A stretch of DNA of 64,000 bases from Acinetobacter sp. C32I. GTDB lineage: Bacteria > Pseudomonadota > Gammaproteobacteria > Pseudomonadales > Moraxellaceae. The stretch is from NCBI RefSeq assembly GCF_023702715.1, contig NZ_CP098480.1:3968001-4032000 (forward strand), in the 5' to 3' direction. Below the pieces are notes generated by a model. The model did not search any database. It was not told the DNA's origin and saw only the letters and a program-made list of their open reading frames with translations. Positions 53,171-64,000 of this stretch are shown here, one piece after another (the stretch's first letter is position 1; each line of letters begins with the position of its first letter). The translations under genes and the position numbers were made by a program.

Positions 53171-53593
53171 TTAAGAACAGGTATAACGAACCACTTTGAG
53201 TGTGCTTGGACGCGTTTCAAGTGCCTGACGGGTTGCATAGCCTTCACTATTATTCAAATCTGGCGAATTAGATAAGCCAAATGTTGCACGGCTATTCCCT
53301 AGTTTTACCCCGTATTGTTCTGCTTGAGCTGGATTGACGATCTCATTGATACTCAACACTGCAAGTTTATAGGTCTTGTCTGCACCTAAAATTTGCTTGC
53401 AGGCATGTTGTAATTTTTTTTCATCTAAATCTCTGTTACTGCGCGCGGCTAAAGTATAGGCAACGGTTGCAGACGTGGCCGTTTTATTTTCGATTTGATA
53501 ACCCGTTGTGCCATTGTATTGATGTGGACTGCTTTGACAGGCTGCAAGAACAAGAGTACCGCTCATAATTAACAATAAATTAGTTTTTTTCAT
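53171..53593 (-). CDS. Small lipoprotein of unknown function
   Basis: A 140-aa predicted lipoprotein: MKKTNLLLIMSGTLVLAAC is a textbook signal with lipobox LAAC (Cys19). The mature part is hydrophilic with AVAYT-like strands, two further cysteines (HACKQ and the C-terminal YTCS), and NRDLDEKKL. I do not recognise the family. Oriented away from glpK; the two share a divergent 261-bp intergenic region. Confidence 0.72.
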   Translation of the reverse strand: MKKTNLLLIMSGTLVLAACQSSPHQYNGTTGYQIENKTATSATVAYTLAARSNRDLDEKKLQHACKQILGADKTYKLAVLSINEIVNPAQAEQYGVKLGNSRATFGLSNSPDLNNSEGYATRQALETRPSTLKVVRYTCS

Positions 53594-53707
53594 ATCAATG
53601 ATCCTGTTATTTCTGGTTTTAGTATCGCATAAAATAAGTTTTTTATTGTGAGGAATCTTTAAAACACAGGCTATTCATCGTTTTTTAGCTTCAAATATCA
53701 AGAAAGA

Positions 53708-53727
53708 ATTTTCGTTTTCGAACAATT
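53708..53727 (+). promoter_or_regulatory. GlpR operator before glpK
   Basis: AATTTTCGTTTTCGAACAAT matches 18 of 20 positions of the E. coli GlpR consensus WATGTTCGWTWWCGAACATW. It overlaps the -35 region of a promoter whose -10 is TATAAT at 53734-53739. Confidence 0.65.
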
Positions 53728-53733
53728 TTGCAT

Positions 53734-53739
53734 ATAATC
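53734..53739 (+). promoter_or_regulatory. glpK promoter -10 element
   Basis: Perfect TATAAT about 115 bp before the glpK start; the -35 is poor and lies within the GlpR operator. The resulting leader contains a hairpin (53791-53808). Confidence 0.55.
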
Positions 53740-53790
53740 TGCCAAGTTTTTTATTTAATACAGAAGTCATTGCTTTTTTGTAGTATTTGA

Positions 53791-53808
53791 GCCCGTTTTT
53801 TAACGGGC
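53791..53808 (+). other. Hairpin in the glpK leader
   Basis: GCCCGTT/AACGGGC with a four-base T-rich loop, 47 bp before the glpK ATG. It has no T run after it, so it is not an obvious terminator; it may stabilise the mRNA 5' end. Confidence 0.5.
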
Positions 53809-53833
53809 ATTTAATTTATTGCACTATACATAA

Positions 53834-55369
<1,536 letters not shown>

Positions 55370-55414
55370 GCTAAAATAATCTCAATTTAAGATGACTAAA
55401 ACAACATAGGATGG

Positions 55415-56179
55415 ATGAGCATGAGCTTGATACTACGCCAACAGAAAACCCTCGAATTGGTGAGAGAGCGTGGCTATATCAGTATTGAAGAACTTGCTCA
55501 GCATTTTGATGTCACGCCGCAAACCATTCGTCGTGATATTAATCAATTGGCCGATGAGGGTTTGCTTCGCCGTTATCATGGCGGTGCAGCGCATGATTCA
55601 AGTGTGGAAAACACTGAATATACCATGCGTGTTGGTCATATGTTGGAAGAAAAAAGAAGGATTGCAGCGGCGGTGGCTGCTGCAGTTCCTGATTATGCTT
55701 CTTTATTTATCAATATTGGGACCACCACTGAAGCCATTGCCCACGCATTGCTGAACCATACGGGTTTGCGTATTATTACCAATAATCTCAACGTTGCCAA
55801 AATTCTGAGTACTAAAGAAGACTTTGAGGTCTTGATTGCCAGTGGGCGTGTGCGTCCTGATGGTGGCGTGATTGGTCAGGCGACTGCGGATTTCTTTAAG
55901 CAGTTTAAAGCGGATTATGCTTTAGTCGGCATTAGTGGTATTGAAGAAGATGGTACCTTGCTGGATTTTGATTTCCAAGAAGTATGTGTCTCTCAGGAAA
56001 TTGTATCCAGTGCCCGTCAAGTGTTGCTTGCTGCGGATAGCAGTAAGTTTGGTCGTAATGCGATGATCCGTTTGGGCTCGCTCAAGCAAGTTGATTGTAT
56101 TTTTACCGATCAACAACCGAATGATGAGTTTATGAAAACTATCCGCGATTTGGATGTTGGCTTGATTGTTGCTCAGTAA
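55415..56179 (+). CDS. glpR: Glycerol-3-phosphate regulon repressor GlpR
   Basis: DeoR-family repressor, 254 aa. The N-terminal winged helix (about 5-60) [35 protein letters not shown] closely follows E. coli GlpR. The C-terminal DeoRC sugar-phosphate sensor (about 75-250) includes [13 protein letters not shown], the [12 protein letters not shown] strand and [16 protein letters not shown]. Glycerol-3-phosphate is the inducer in known cases. Two ATG codons (55415 and 55421) are possible; AGGATGG lies just before the first. It sits between two of its likely targets, whose operators are visible at 53708 and 56399. Confidence 0.93.
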   Translation: MSMSLILRQQKTLELVRERGYISIEELAQHFDVTPQTIRRDINQLADEGLLRRYHGGAAHDSSVENTEYTMRVGHMLEEKRRIAAAVAAAVPDYASLFINIGTTTEAIAHALLNHTGLRIITNNLNVAKILSTKEDFEVLIASGRVRPDGGVIGQATADFFKQFKADYALVGISGIEEDGTLLDFDFQEVCVSQEIVSSARQVLLAADSSKFGRNAMIRLGSLKQVDCIFTDQQPNDEFMKTIRDLDVGLIVAQ

Positions 56180-56398
56180 ATCTTCATTTTCGAAAAATTG
56201 TTACTTTTCTTGAGTTGAGTATTTTGGCTCAAGAATATTTAAATAAGAATAATGCTGTAACCATGAGCAGGCTTTGTATTGCCAGAAGATCCTCTTTTTA
56301 ATCGATTCATTTTCAATTTTGACCATTTATCTAAAAATGTCTATAAATTGGCATTTTTTTGACGTTTTTTTATTGTTTGTTTTCATTTTACATGTTTA

Positions 56399-56418
56399 AA
56401 TGTTCGTTATTGAACAAT
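56399..56418 (+). promoter_or_regulatory. GlpR operator before glpD
   Basis: AATGTTCGTTATTGAACAAT matches 18 of 20 positions of the E. coli GlpR consensus. It ends 22 bp before the glpD start codon, close enough to block the promoter or early elongation. Confidence 0.7.
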
Positions 56419-56439
56419 AATGAAAATTTGCGGTGATTT

Positions 56440-57960
56440 ATGCAAACTTCTCCTCAGTCAAACGACAAAGTTTATGATCTTGCTGTAATCGGTGGTGGTA
56501 TCAACGGTGTTGGTATTGCAGCGGATGCTTCAGGTCGTGGTTTATCTGTATTCCTCTGTGAAAAAGATGATTTGGCTAGCCATACTTCTTCTGCAAGCAG
56601 TAAGTTGATTCATGGTGGTTTACGTTATCTTGAACACAAAGAGTTTCGCTTAGTCCGTGAAGCGCTGGCTGAACGTGAAGTATTGTTGGCAAAAGCACCA
56701 CACATTATCCGTCCAATGCGTTTTATCATGCCGCATCGCCCACATCTGCGCCCAGCATGGTTGATTCGTACAGGTTTATTCTTTTACGATCACTTGGGTA
56801 AACGTGAAAAGTTATTGGGTTCGAATAACGTTTATTTTAAAGAAGACAGCCCATTAAATGCTGCAATTACTCGCGGTTTTGAATATTCAGACTGTGCCGT
56901 TGATGACTCTCGTTTGGTGGTGCTGAATGCCATGCATGCGCGTGAGAAGGGTGCGGATATTGTGACACGTACCCGTTGTCTATCAGCACAACGTGAAGGG
57001 CAATATTGGGTTGTGGATTTGGAAAATGAAAAAGGTCAATTCCAGATTAAAGCCAAGGCTTTAGTGAATGCTGCTGGCCCTTGGGTGGCACAATTCATTA
57101 AGCAAGATCTACAACTTAAATCGCCGTATGGTATTCGTTTGATTCAAGGCAGTCATATCATTGTGCCGAAGCTTTATGAAGGCGATAAAGCCTTTATCAT
57201 GCAGAATGATGACCGTCGTATTGTGTTCGCGATTCCATACTTAGACCAATACACCATGATTGGAACCACGGATCGTGAGTATCAAGGTGATCCTGCGCAA
57301 GTAAAAATCACCCAAGAAGAAATTGATTACTTGATTGAAGTGAGTAATGCACACTTCAAAAATCAGTTAACACAAGCGGATATTATTTCGACTTTTGCTG
57401 GTGTACGTCCATTGTGTGATGATGAATCAGACAATCCATCTGCAATTACCCGTGATTATACTTTGGCTTTATCGCAAGAATCGGAAGATCAAGCCCCATT
57501 ACTGTCTGTGTTTGGCGGTAAGTTAACGACTTATCGTAAGTTAGCAGAATCTGCAATGCAGCAGCTCAAAGCGTTTTTCCCAGAAATGAAAGGCAGTTGG
57601 ACAGCGACAGAAGCTTTGCCTGGCGGTGAAAATATGGCATCAGCTGAACAGTTGGCGAAAGAGATTCGTGCACAAGTCACTGATGCATCTGAGGCGTTGG
57701 CAAAACGTTGGGCATCTGCTTATGGTTCACGTATTTGGAATATCTTAGGTGAAGCTACTTCGGTTGAGCAGTTAGGTCAGCATTTTGGTCAAGGTTTGTA
57801 TGCGAAAGAAGTGGACTATTTATGCCGCTTTGAGTGGGTAACGATCAGCCAAGATATTTTGTGGAGACGTTCAAAGCTTGGTCTCAATTTTACGCCAACT
57901 GAAATCGAAAGCTTAGATGTGTATCTGGCAAATAAACCAAATACCACGGTTGCTGCTTAA
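56440..57960 (+). CDS. glpD: Aerobic glycerol-3-phosphate dehydrogenase
   Basis: Membrane-associated FAD enzyme oxidising glycerol-3-phosphate to dihydroxyacetone phosphate and feeding electrons to ubiquinone. The 506-aa protein begins with the FAD-binding DLAVIGGGINGVGIAADASGRGLSVFL-type Rossmann motif (split here only for length), followed by SSKLIHGGLRYLE, GVRPLCDDES and FGGKLTTYRKLAE. It has the C-terminal DAO_C-type domain. GGTGA precedes the ATG. A GlpR operator is immediately upstream. Substrate may come from GlpK or from glycerophosphodiesters cleaved by the GlpQ-type lipoprotein. Confidence 0.97.
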   Translation: MQTSPQSNDKVYDLAVIGGGINGVGIAADASGRGLSVFLCEKDDLASHTSSASSKLIHGGLRYLEHKEFRLVREALAEREVLLAKAPHIIRPMRFIMPHRPHLRPAWLIRTGLFFYDHLGKREKLLGSNNVYFKEDSPLNAAITRGFEYSDCAVDDSRLVVLNAMHAREKGADIVTRTRCLSAQREGQYWVVDLENEKGQFQIKAKALVNAAGPWVAQFIKQDLQLKSPYGIRLIQGSHIIVPKLYEGDKAFIMQNDDRRIVFAIPYLDQYTMIGTTDREYQGDPAQVKITQEEIDYLIEVSNAHFKNQLTQADIISTFAGVRPLCDDESDNPSAITRDYTLALSQESEDQAPLLSVFGGKLTTYRKLAESAMQQLKAFFPEMKGSWTATEALPGGENMASAEQLAKEIRAQVTDASEALAKRWASAYGSRIWNILGEATSVEQLGQHFGQGLYAKEVDYLCRFEWVTISQDILWRRSKLGLNFTPTEIESLDVYLANKPNTTVAA

Positions 57961-57975
57961 CAGTTTTCAATAAAA

Positions 57976-57998
57976 AAGCCCCTTTAAATAAGGGGCTT
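57976..57998. terminator. Bidirectional terminator of glpD and the TonB receptor
   Basis: AAGCCCCTT/AAGGGGCTT stem with a TAAAT loop and A-rich/T-rich flanks. Confidence 0.9.
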
Positions 57999-58013
57999 TT
58001 TTATTGGTCTTAA

Positions 58014-60170
58014 TTAGTACTTGAAACGGAATGCAACGGTGTAATTTGCAGGTGCTCCGTAGAAGGCTTGGCCATCGGTAAAGCTGTTTAAATATTTTTT
58101 ATCCGTTACGTTATTGGCATTGGCCTGAATACTGAGATTTGGACTAATGTCATAACTTGCCATCAAATTCAGCAAGGCATAATCACTTTGTTTGAGATAA
58201 GTGCTATAGCTTGGGTCAAAACGGGTGATTTTACTTTGCCATTTTAGACCTGCACCAACTTTAAGTTTTGGTAGCTGAGTTGGTGAATAGGTCGTTAACA
58301 GGTTAAAGCTTTGTGTTGGATTGTAGGTTCTGGCAGCACCGCCATTCTTCAGATCTTGCAGGCTAAATTGGGTGTAGCCGAGAGAAACATTGACCTGATC
58401 TGTTAATTGTCCAGCTAAGCCGACCTCTACACCTTGTGAACGTAGATCACTGATTGCTGAAGTGCGATTCAAAGGGTGGCTATCTGTTGGGCGAAGTGGG
58501 TAATTATTTTCTTCAGTTCTAAAGACCGCCAGTGTCCCGGTAAGCTTGTTATCTAACCAAGAACTCTTAAATCCGACTTCATAGCTTTTTCCTTTAATCG
58601 GATCTGCAACTTTTCCTGTTTTCTCATCGACTGCAGTTTGTGGGCGGAAAATTGAGGTATAGCTCATATAGCCCGTATATTCAGGTGTGAAGTTATAGGT
58701 GATACCTGCATAAGGGGAAACTTTACTTTCATCGTAAACCATTGGTGCATTGTAACTTGTACCTTCACTTTTGGCTTTGACGTAGTTTGCGCCTAAAGTG
58801 AGTTTTAGGTCTTCATTTAAATGAAGGCGTGTCGCTGCATAAATGGATTGATTGCGCTGTGTATAGTCGGCTGTTTCAGAAAAATCAGACCAAGTAACAT
58901 TGTTCGGGGTCCAACTTGACCAATCTGTTGTATAAGGGACATTATCCACATAGTTAATGTTACTGTCGTGCAAAGTGCCATTTTTTGCATGGTCATTTTG
59001 GTGGCTATTTGAGAAGGTATAGCCGATGATTGCTTCATGCTCACGATTAAACAGGTCAAATTTGCCTTGTAGATTTAAATCGGCTGTATGTAGTTTATTA
59101 TTTTCTAAAAAGCCGCTTGGTGTTAGGGAAATACCTGAGCCATCAGCATTTGGATAGCCATAGTAGTAGAGCAGTTGGCTTTTACGATCCTTCTCATTGT
59201 AGTTGTAGCTTAGGTTGGCAGACCAAGTTTCTGATAATTTTTGTTTTAACTCAAAAAACGCATTACGTGAAGTATTGTCCCAATAGGTCCAATCTGGATT
59301 AGGGTTATAGGAGCGATCATAGCTGATTTGTTTACCCGTAGAATCCATCAACGGTAACGCACCCCAGTTATTGGCATTGGGTTTATTTTTTTCTTGGCTG
59401 GCACCAATGGTTAGTAAGGTATTGTCTCCAAGATCAGCTTCTAAAATTCCTGCAATTCCATTTTTCTCAGAGGTGTAGCGATCTAGATGAGAATCACCTG
59501 TTTGTTGGAAACCAGAAATACGGCCGCGAACAGCACCATCTGATGACAAGCGGCCTGAGGCATCTGCTTCATAGCGCTGTGTATCCCATGAACCGTAGCT
59601 TAGACCTGCATTGGCTTGGAACTCTTTAGTTGGGCGTTTGCGGATGTAGTTAATGGTTGCGCTTGGATCACCAAAGGCATTGGTCAGTGCATCTGCACCT
59701 TTAATGACTTCAATGCGATCATAGAAATAGCTATCTGGATTGGTGTCATTATAATTCCATTCACCAGAAGGGAAGCCCACGCCATCAACAAGAATGTTTG
59801 AGATTTCAAAACCGCGTGCCATATACACCGAGCGTTCAGTTTCAAGTGAATTGACGGTCACACCAGGGGTATTGTTGAGTACATCTCGAGAACTGGTCAG
59901 GCCAAAATCTTCGATTTGTTGTCGTGTCACTACATTGAGAGTCTGAGGGATTTCTTTGGCTTCAATATCGAGTTTGGTGGCGCTTGAACTATTTTTAATG
60001 GTATATGTTTTGGTTTTTTCACTGGCATTGCTATCTTGCGAGGCTTGAACTTTGATGGTTGGGAGTTGTTGTGATCCTTCCTCAAGTGCATGGCTATATG
60101 AGCTGATACTGACTAATGTGGAGATTGCTAAAAAAAGGGGAGTGCGTTTAAACAGCGTGGAAGAACTCAT
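58014..60170 (-). CDS. TonB-dependent siderophore receptor
   Basis: A 718-aa outer-membrane beta-barrel importing a ferric siderophore with TonB energy. Seen: signal peptide (about 1-31, ending YSHA), plug domain with TLNVVTRQQIEDFGLTSSRDVLNNTPGV and ARGFEISNILVDGV, and GDPSATINYIRKRP marking the siderophore-receptor subfamily. The barrel ends in a terminal aromatic residue (YTVAFRFKY). There is no N-terminal signalling domain, so it is not a FecA/FpvA-type transducer. It resembles FhuE-type receptors, but the ligand is not predictable. ATG 60170 (MSSSTLFKR) is preferred to 60182 because it gives a cleaner signal peptide. A Fur-like sequence lies just upstream. Confidence 0.92.
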   Translation of the reverse strand: MSSSTLFKRTPLFLAISTLVSISSYSHALEEGSQQLPTIKVQASQDSNASEKTKTYTIKNSSSATKLDIEAKEIPQTLNVVTRQQIEDFGLTSSRDVLNNTPGVTVNSLETERSVYMARGFEISNILVDGVGFPSGEWNYNDTNPDSYFYDRIEVIKGADALTNAFGDPSATINYIRKRPTKEFQANAGLSYGSWDTQRYEADASGRLSSDGAVRGRISGFQQTGDSHLDRYTSEKNGIAGILEADLGDNTLLTIGASQEKNKPNANNWGALPLMDSTGKQISYDRSYNPNPDWTYWDNTSRNAFFELKQKLSETWSANLSYNYNEKDRKSQLLYYYGYPNADGSGISLTPSGFLENNKLHTADLNLQGKFDLFNREHEAIIGYTFSNSHQNDHAKNGTLHDSNINYVDNVPYTTDWSSWTPNNVTWSDFSETADYTQRNQSIYAATRLHLNEDLKLTLGANYVKAKSEGTSYNAPMVYDESKVSPYAGITYNFTPEYTGYMSYTSIFRPQTAVDEKTGKVADPIKGKSYEVGFKSSWLDNKLTGTLAVFRTEENNYPLRPTDSHPLNRTSAISDLRSQGVEVGLAGQLTDQVNVSLGYTQFSLQDLKNGGAARTYNPTQSFNLLTTYSPTQLPKLKVGAGLKWQSKITRFDPSYSTYLKQSDYALLNLMASYDISPNLSIQANANNVTDKKYLNSFTDGQAFYGAPANYTVAFRFKY

Positions 60171-60194
60171 GTCTACAACCATGTAAATGAGAGA

Positions 60195-60213
60195 TATTAT
60201 TATTACAATTATT
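60195..60213 (-). promoter_or_regulatory. Possible Fur box before the TonB receptor gene
   Basis: AATAATTGTAATAATAATA matches 13 of 19 positions of the Fur consensus. The region is very A+T-rich, so the match may be by chance, but iron control is expected for this family. Confidence 0.35.
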
Positions 60214-60318
60214 GTTAATATTCGTTAACTTTGCAATTTATTTCGTCCAAAGCTTAATGGGAATACCTAGCGTGGGGTGGAGGGTTGATAGGAATTTTCG
60301 AAAATAGGGCATTAAAAA

Positions 60319-60336
60319 AGGCCGCCGAAGCGACCT
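60319..60336 (-). terminator. Terminator of the unknown gene upstream
   Basis: Minus-strand AGGTCGC-TTCG-GCGGCCT (one G-U pair) followed by TTTTTT. Confidence 0.8.
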
Positions 60337-60344
60337 GTGATCAG

Positions 60345-61052
60345 TTATGTCCAGTCAAATGTAAATAGGACACGTCGAGTTTCGGGTTGGTAAAACATCA
60401 AGATATTGTCGGCACCATGATTGCAATACTCCCAACCGGATGCTGAGGCAATGAAATAATAACGTCGTTGCTGTTGATCAAAGATGTGTACAAAACAGTT
60501 GTCATCTTGTTCAATATTTTCCAATTTAAGTTGTTCTTCAATCGGATAGCACCAGTTGCCATACTCAGCATCACCACCCAGTTGATTGAGTAAAATGGTA
60601 GGTTCCTTATTTTGATAATTGATATCAGATGTACTAATCACTCTTTTTTGTTCTAAGAAGCGTTGTTTGACCTGTCTAAAATCTTCATGCATTTCTTGGC
60701 TATGCGTCAAAACTTCAGCGTATAAAGGATGATTTTGATTTTCTAAAATAAAATAGTGTTGATCAGCCAGCCAATGGTATTGAGACTGCTCATCCAACTG
60801 TAAAATAAACCAATTTTCATGCGCAAATTCATTATAAAACTCAGCAGTTTCTGAGCCGATGTAGCACTCATAAGGCTCAATTGGATTGACTAAATGAATC
60901 CAACCGTGCCATTCAGGATTGATCTGGGCAAGGTCAATCGAAATGAGGGGGAGTAAATGCTTTGCGAGAAAGGCGTCTTTGCTTGTAAAGATGGTGTCTG
61001 AGTCTGGGAGTAATTTTAAAAAATCTTGTGCAATTGTAATGTCTTGTTGCAT
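60345..61052 (-). CDS. Hypothetical protein, possibly DUF1963-like
   Basis: A 235-aa acidic, aromatic-rich cytosolic protein with no signal peptide. LLNQLGGDAEYGNWCYPIEE and NILMFYQPETRRVLFTFDWT at the end recall bacterial YwqG/DUF1963 beta proteins, but the resemblance is weak. Internal WHGWIHLVNPIEPYECYIG is unusual, with many Trp and Tyr. Start ATG 61052 looks sound, and a terminator lies right after the stop. It is not in an evident operon. Confidence 0.6.
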   Translation of the reverse strand: MQQDITIAQDFLKLLPDSDTIFTSKDAFLAKHLLPLISIDLAQINPEWHGWIHLVNPIEPYECYIGSETAEFYNEFAHENWFILQLDEQSQYHWLADQHYFILENQNHPLYAEVLTHSQEMHEDFRQVKQRFLEQKRVISTSDINYQNKEPTILLNQLGGDAEYGNWCYPIEEQLKLENIEQDDNCFVHIFDQQQRRYYFIASASGWEYCNHGADNILMFYQPETRRVLFTFDWT

Positions 61053-61209
61053 AACTTTTCCTGTTTAAATCGATAAAATACGGATCTCTTTATATTTTTT
61101 AACTGACTTTTGCTGGCACATTAAAGTCTTAATTTATTCATCTTCGATGGATGAAAATTACTTTTGAGGCTGTTAGTTTATTATAGTTTTACAATGTAAG
61201 ATGACAAAA

Positions 61210-61232
61210 AAGGCCGCCGTAGCGACCTTTTT
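61210..61232 (-). terminator. Terminator of pckG
   Basis: Minus-strand AAGGTCGC-TACG-GCGGCCTT (one G-U pair) with T6 after it. Nearly the same as the terminator at 60319-60336. Confidence 0.85.
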
Positions 61233-61245
61233 ATGTCAATGATGA

Positions 61246-63075
61246 TTAAGCAGATTTAACCGCTGCTAATAATTCATTTTGACGATCTTTAAGTGCTTGA
61301 GGTAGGCGAGCACCAAGTTTAGTGAATAACTCAGTGTGGCTTTCAAGTTCTTTGATCCATTGATCTTTATCTTGAGCTGTAACAGTGTTGAATTGCTCTT
61401 TAGAGAAATCAATACCATTCCAGTTCAATTGTTCGTAAGTTGGAACATAACCGATAGGTGTTTCAGTCGCTTCAGCACGGCCTTCACAACGATCAATAAT
61501 CCACTCAAGAACACGCATGTTTTGACCGAAACCAGGCCATACGAAGTTGCCTTCAGCATCACGACGGAACCAGTTTACGTTGAAGATTTTTGGTAGTTTA
61601 TTACCAGCAGCTTCAGCTTTTGCACCAACTTCTTGACCAAGTTGTAACCAGTGACCGAAGTAATCAGCCATGTTGTAACCCGCAAATGGAAGCATTGCGA
61701 ATGGGTCACGACGAACGATACCTTGTTGACCAACCGCTGCCGCAGTTGTTTCAGAGCCCATCGTTGCTGCTTTATAAACGCCATCAACCCAGTCAAATGC
61801 TTCAGAAACTAAAGGCACTGTATCAGCACGACGACCACCGAAGATGAATGCAGAGATTGGTACGCCTGCTGGATTTTCCCAGTCAGCGTCAATCGAAGGG
61901 CATTGACCAGCAGAAACGGTAAAACGCGAGTTTGGATGCGCTGCTTTTTCGCCTTCAACGTATGGTTGACCTTTCCAAGTGATTAAGTCTGCTGGAACTT
62001 CTTTAGTTAGACCTTCCCACCATACTTCGCCATCTTTGGTTACTGCAACGTTGGTGTAAATCACATCTTTATGCATGGTTGCGATACAGTTCGGGTTGGT
62101 TTTGGTATTTGTACCAGGCGCAACACCGAAGAAACCAGCTTCTGGATTGATTGCATATAAGCGACCATCTTCACCTGGTTTGATCCAAGCAATATCGTCA
62201 CCTACAGTTTCAATTTTCCAGCCTTCATAACCTGCTGGTGGAATTAACATCGCAAAGTTTGTTTTACCACATGCAGACGGGAATGCTGCTGCGATGTAGT
62301 GTTTTTCACCTTGTGGGTTAGTCACACCTAGAATTAGCATGTGTTCAGCTAACCAACCTTGTTCGCGACCCATTGCAGAAGCAATACGTAACGCTAGGCA
62401 TTTTTTACCAAGCAATGCATTACCGCCGTAACCAGAACCGTAAGACCAGATTTCACGAGTTTCTGGATAGTGAACGATATATTTTTCGTTGTTACATGGC
62501 CAAGCAACATCTTTTTGACCATCTTTTAATGGTGCAGCAACAGTGTGTACGCATGGGATAAACTCACCATCTGTACCTAACACGTCATAAACTGCTTTAC
62601 CCATACGTGCCATTTTAGTCATGCTGACTGCAACGTAAGGTGAATCTGTTAACTCGATACCAATGTGAGCAATGTGGCTTCCTAAAGGACCCATCGAGAA
62701 GGGAACCACATACATGGTACGGCCTTCCATTGCACCGTCAAATAATCCATTTAATTTTTCGCGCATTTCTGCAGGAGCAACCCAGTTGTTTGTTGCGCCA
62801 GCATCTTCTTCATTTTGCGAGCAGATATAAGTACGGTCTTCAACACGAGCAACGTCAGAAGGATCAGAATTTGCAAGATAAGAACCAGGATGTTTTTCTT
62901 GGTTAAGTTTTTGCATGGTGCCGTTAGCGATCATCAAGTCCATGAGACGTTGATATTCTTCTTCGCTACCGTCACACCATTCGATTTTTGCTGGTTTGGT
63001 CAATTTTGCAATTTCTTCCACCCATGCAATCAGCTTAGGGTGACGAACGAATTCTGGTGCGTTCACTTGGGTCAT
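61246..63075 (-). CDS. pckG: Phosphoenolpyruvate carboxykinase (GTP)
   Basis: Catalyses GTP-dependent conversion of oxaloacetate to PEP, the entry step of gluconeogenesis. The 609-aa length and motifs are those of the GTP enzyme: [14 protein letters not shown] (P-loop, kinase 1a), [31 protein letters not shown] (kinase 2), and [17 protein letters not shown]-type PckG is unusual in most gamma-proteobacteria, which use the ATP-type PckA, but it is normal in Acinetobacter. AAAGG precedes the ATG. The gene is alone and is expected to be important for growth on organic acids and amino acids. Confidence 0.97.
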   Translation of the reverse strand: MTQVNAPEFVRHPKLIAWVEEIAKLTKPAKIEWCDGSEEEYQRLMDLMIANGTMQKLNQEKHPGSYLANSDPSDVARVEDRTYICSQNEEDAGATNNWVAPAEMREKLNGLFDGAMEGRTMYVVPFSMGPLGSHIAHIGIELTDSPYVAVSMTKMARMGKAVYDVLGTDGEFIPCVHTVAAPLKDGQKDVAWPCNNEKYIVHYPETREIWSYGSGYGGNALLGKKCLALRIASAMGREQGWLAEHMLILGVTNPQGEKHYIAAAFPSACGKTNFAMLIPPAGYEGWKIETVGDDIAWIKPGEDGRLYAINPEAGFFGVAPGTNTKTNPNCIATMHKDVIYTNVAVTKDGEVWWEGLTKEVPADLITWKGQPYVEGEKAAHPNSRFTVSAGQCPSIDADWENPAGVPISAFIFGGRRADTVPLVSEAFDWVDGVYKAATMGSETTAAAVGQQGIVRRDPFAMLPFAGYNMADYFGHWLQLGQEVGAKAEAAGNKLPKIFNVNWFRRDAEGNFVWPGFGQNMRVLEWIIDRCEGRAEATETPIGYVPTYEQLNWNGIDFSKEQFNTVTAQDKDQWIKELESHTELFTKLGARLPQALKDRQNELLAAVKSA

Positions 63076-63466
63076 GGTGATGCCTTTTTAAAGTGTGTAC
63101 GACGTACAAATTCTATCCACTGGATGGCAGTGAGACAGATGAAGTAAAAAAAGTGGCTGTATTAAAGCATAAAATCATAAAAAATATAAGACTAAAGAAT
63201 AGGTAGGTGTGGAAGGAGGGAAATGTTGATTTGTGATTATAATATTGTTTTTTAATAATTTTATTATTCTATGTTTTATTATTTTGTTTTTTTATATGTA
63301 ATATTTTTTTTATAAATTTCTTTGTTAATCAATATTTTAATTTATTTTTAATTTTTTGAGAATTGTTATTGATTATATGAATAATGTTCATTCAAAATTT
63401 ACATAAACTTGCTTTTATTTGTTGATTTTGTAAACAAAAATAGGCTTATCAAAAGTCTTAAGATTG
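63076..63466. other. Very A+T-rich intergenic region
   Basis: About 390 bp between divergent pckG and the lipid kinase gene. From about 63235 to 63440 the DNA is nearly all A and T with phased T tracts, as in curved promoter DNA. No ORF, RNA or clear operator is seen. Confidence 0.5.
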
Positions 63467-64000
63467 ATGCGAATGAGTCGAAATTTACAGCCTTTATCTA
63501 TTATTTATAATCAAAAATCAGGTTTCCATGCTACGCAGCAAGATGATGAATATGAGCGCCTTATGACATATTGGACACAATATGGGTTTGAAATTCAGGT
63601 TTTTGAATTAAATCAGCAGGTTAATTTTGATGACATGATGAGAACTGTTTTGGCTAGGCATCAACAGACTGAATTACGTGGCGTTGTGGTTGCGGCTGGG
63701 GGAGATGGAACTTTAAATGCGGTTGCAAAACAGTTAATCCATACGGATATTCCGATGGGGATCATACCGCTGGGTACGTTTAATTATGTTGCACGGGCGT
63801 TGAATATCCCGATTGATGTGGCTCAAGCGGCAGAAGTGATTGCAACGGGCAGGGTACAAGCAGTGCACGTTGCTGCAATCAATGATCAAATTTATCTCAA
63901 TAATGCGAGTTTAGGGCTGTACCCTTTATTTATAAAAAAGCGTGAATTATACAATCAACGACTTGGACGTTTTCCGCTAAATGCCTATACATCGGGTTTA
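63467..64000 (+). CDS. Diacylglycerol kinase family lipid kinase (partial, runs off the edge)
   Basis: The first 178 residues of a DAGK_cat-domain protein, open to the right end of the window. Start ATG 63467 (MRMSRNLQPLSIIYNQKSG) or ATG 63473. Seen: IIYNQKSG (Mg-ATP N-terminal strand), VVAAGGDGTLNAVAKQL with the GGDGTLN nucleotide-binding loop, and MGIIPLGTFNYVARALNIP. These are hallmarks of YegS/DgkB-like lipid kinases. The substrate could be diacylglycerol or another lipid, and the missing C-terminal part holds the other determinants. Divergent from pckG. Confidence 0.85.
   Translation, partial: MRMSRNLQPLSIIYNQKSGFHATQQDDEYERLMTYWTQYGFEIQVFELNQQVNFDDMMRTVLARHQQTELRGVVVAAGGDGTLNAVAKQLIHTDIPMGIIPLGTFNYVARALNIPIDVAQAAEVIATGRVQAVHVAAINDQIYLNNASLGLYPLFIKKRELYNQRLGRFPLNAYTSGL

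Overview
The window looks like a chromosomal segment of an Acinetobacter species. Support comes from the low G+C coding style, the gene order (greA-carB-carA, yhbY, rlmE-ftsH-folP, ttcA, greB, glpK-glpR-glpD, pckG), a GTP-dependent PEP carboxykinase, and many family members typical of Moraxellaceae. Nearly all of it is core-type housekeeping DNA. I see no prophage, integrase, transposase, insertion sequence or CRISPR array. The last gene runs off the right edge.

Layout: 0.1-6.5 kb holds a CatB-like acyltransferase, a small unknown gene, and greA-carB-carA on the minus strand. carA is preceded by a clear sigma70-type promoter and a structured leader that looks like an attenuator. 6.7-12.1 kb holds an LEA-like 11-mer repeat protein, a DOMON-like protein, yhbY, rlmE, ftsH and folP. 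12.2-30.7 kb is a mixed envelope and transport region: SIMPL protein, VWA lipoprotein, Ser/Thr dehydratase, CocE/NonD hydrolase, EamA transporter, PnuC, GlpQ-type phosphodiesterase, phosphoethanolamine transferase, an orphan RND pump, MgtE, DUF4112, HtpX and a lytic transglycosylase. 30.7-34.9 kb has a cluster of DnaA-box-like sites, ttcA, an SCP2 protein, an MltF-like transglycosylase, greB and tRNA-Ser. 34.9-38.3 kb is a lysE/argO exporter and argP regulator pair split by an MFS gene that lies between two copies of a 68-bp sequence. 38.3-44.5 kb carries small unknowns, MarC, a thioesterase, a COG0523 GTPase, YaeQ and an FKBP isomerase. 44.7-48.4 kb is pgaB-pgaC-pgaD without an adjacent pgaA.

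48.5-51 kb holds a PhoD-like phosphatase with tandem Pho boxes, bracketed by two identical tRNA-Leu(UAA) modules, then tRNA-Cys. 51.1-53.6 kb has folD, an ETF-beta methyltransferase-like gene, a small GNAT and a lipoprotein. 53.7-58 kb is a glycerol regulon (glpK, glpR, glpD) with recognisable GlpR operators before glpK and glpD. 58-64 kb has a TonB-dependent siderophore receptor, an unknown protein, pckG and the start of a DAG-kinase-family lipid kinase.

The genes suggest linked themes: phosphate and glycerophosphodiester scavenging (GlpQ, PhoD, GlpK/GlpD), gluconeogenic growth (PckG), cell-wall turnover (two transglycosylases) and biofilm polysaccharide (PgaBCD). The most interesting non-coding signals are the carA leader, the DnaA-box cluster, the repeats around the MFS gene, the tRNA-Leu repeat pair, and a short GC-richer transcript-like unit ahead of the EamA transporter.
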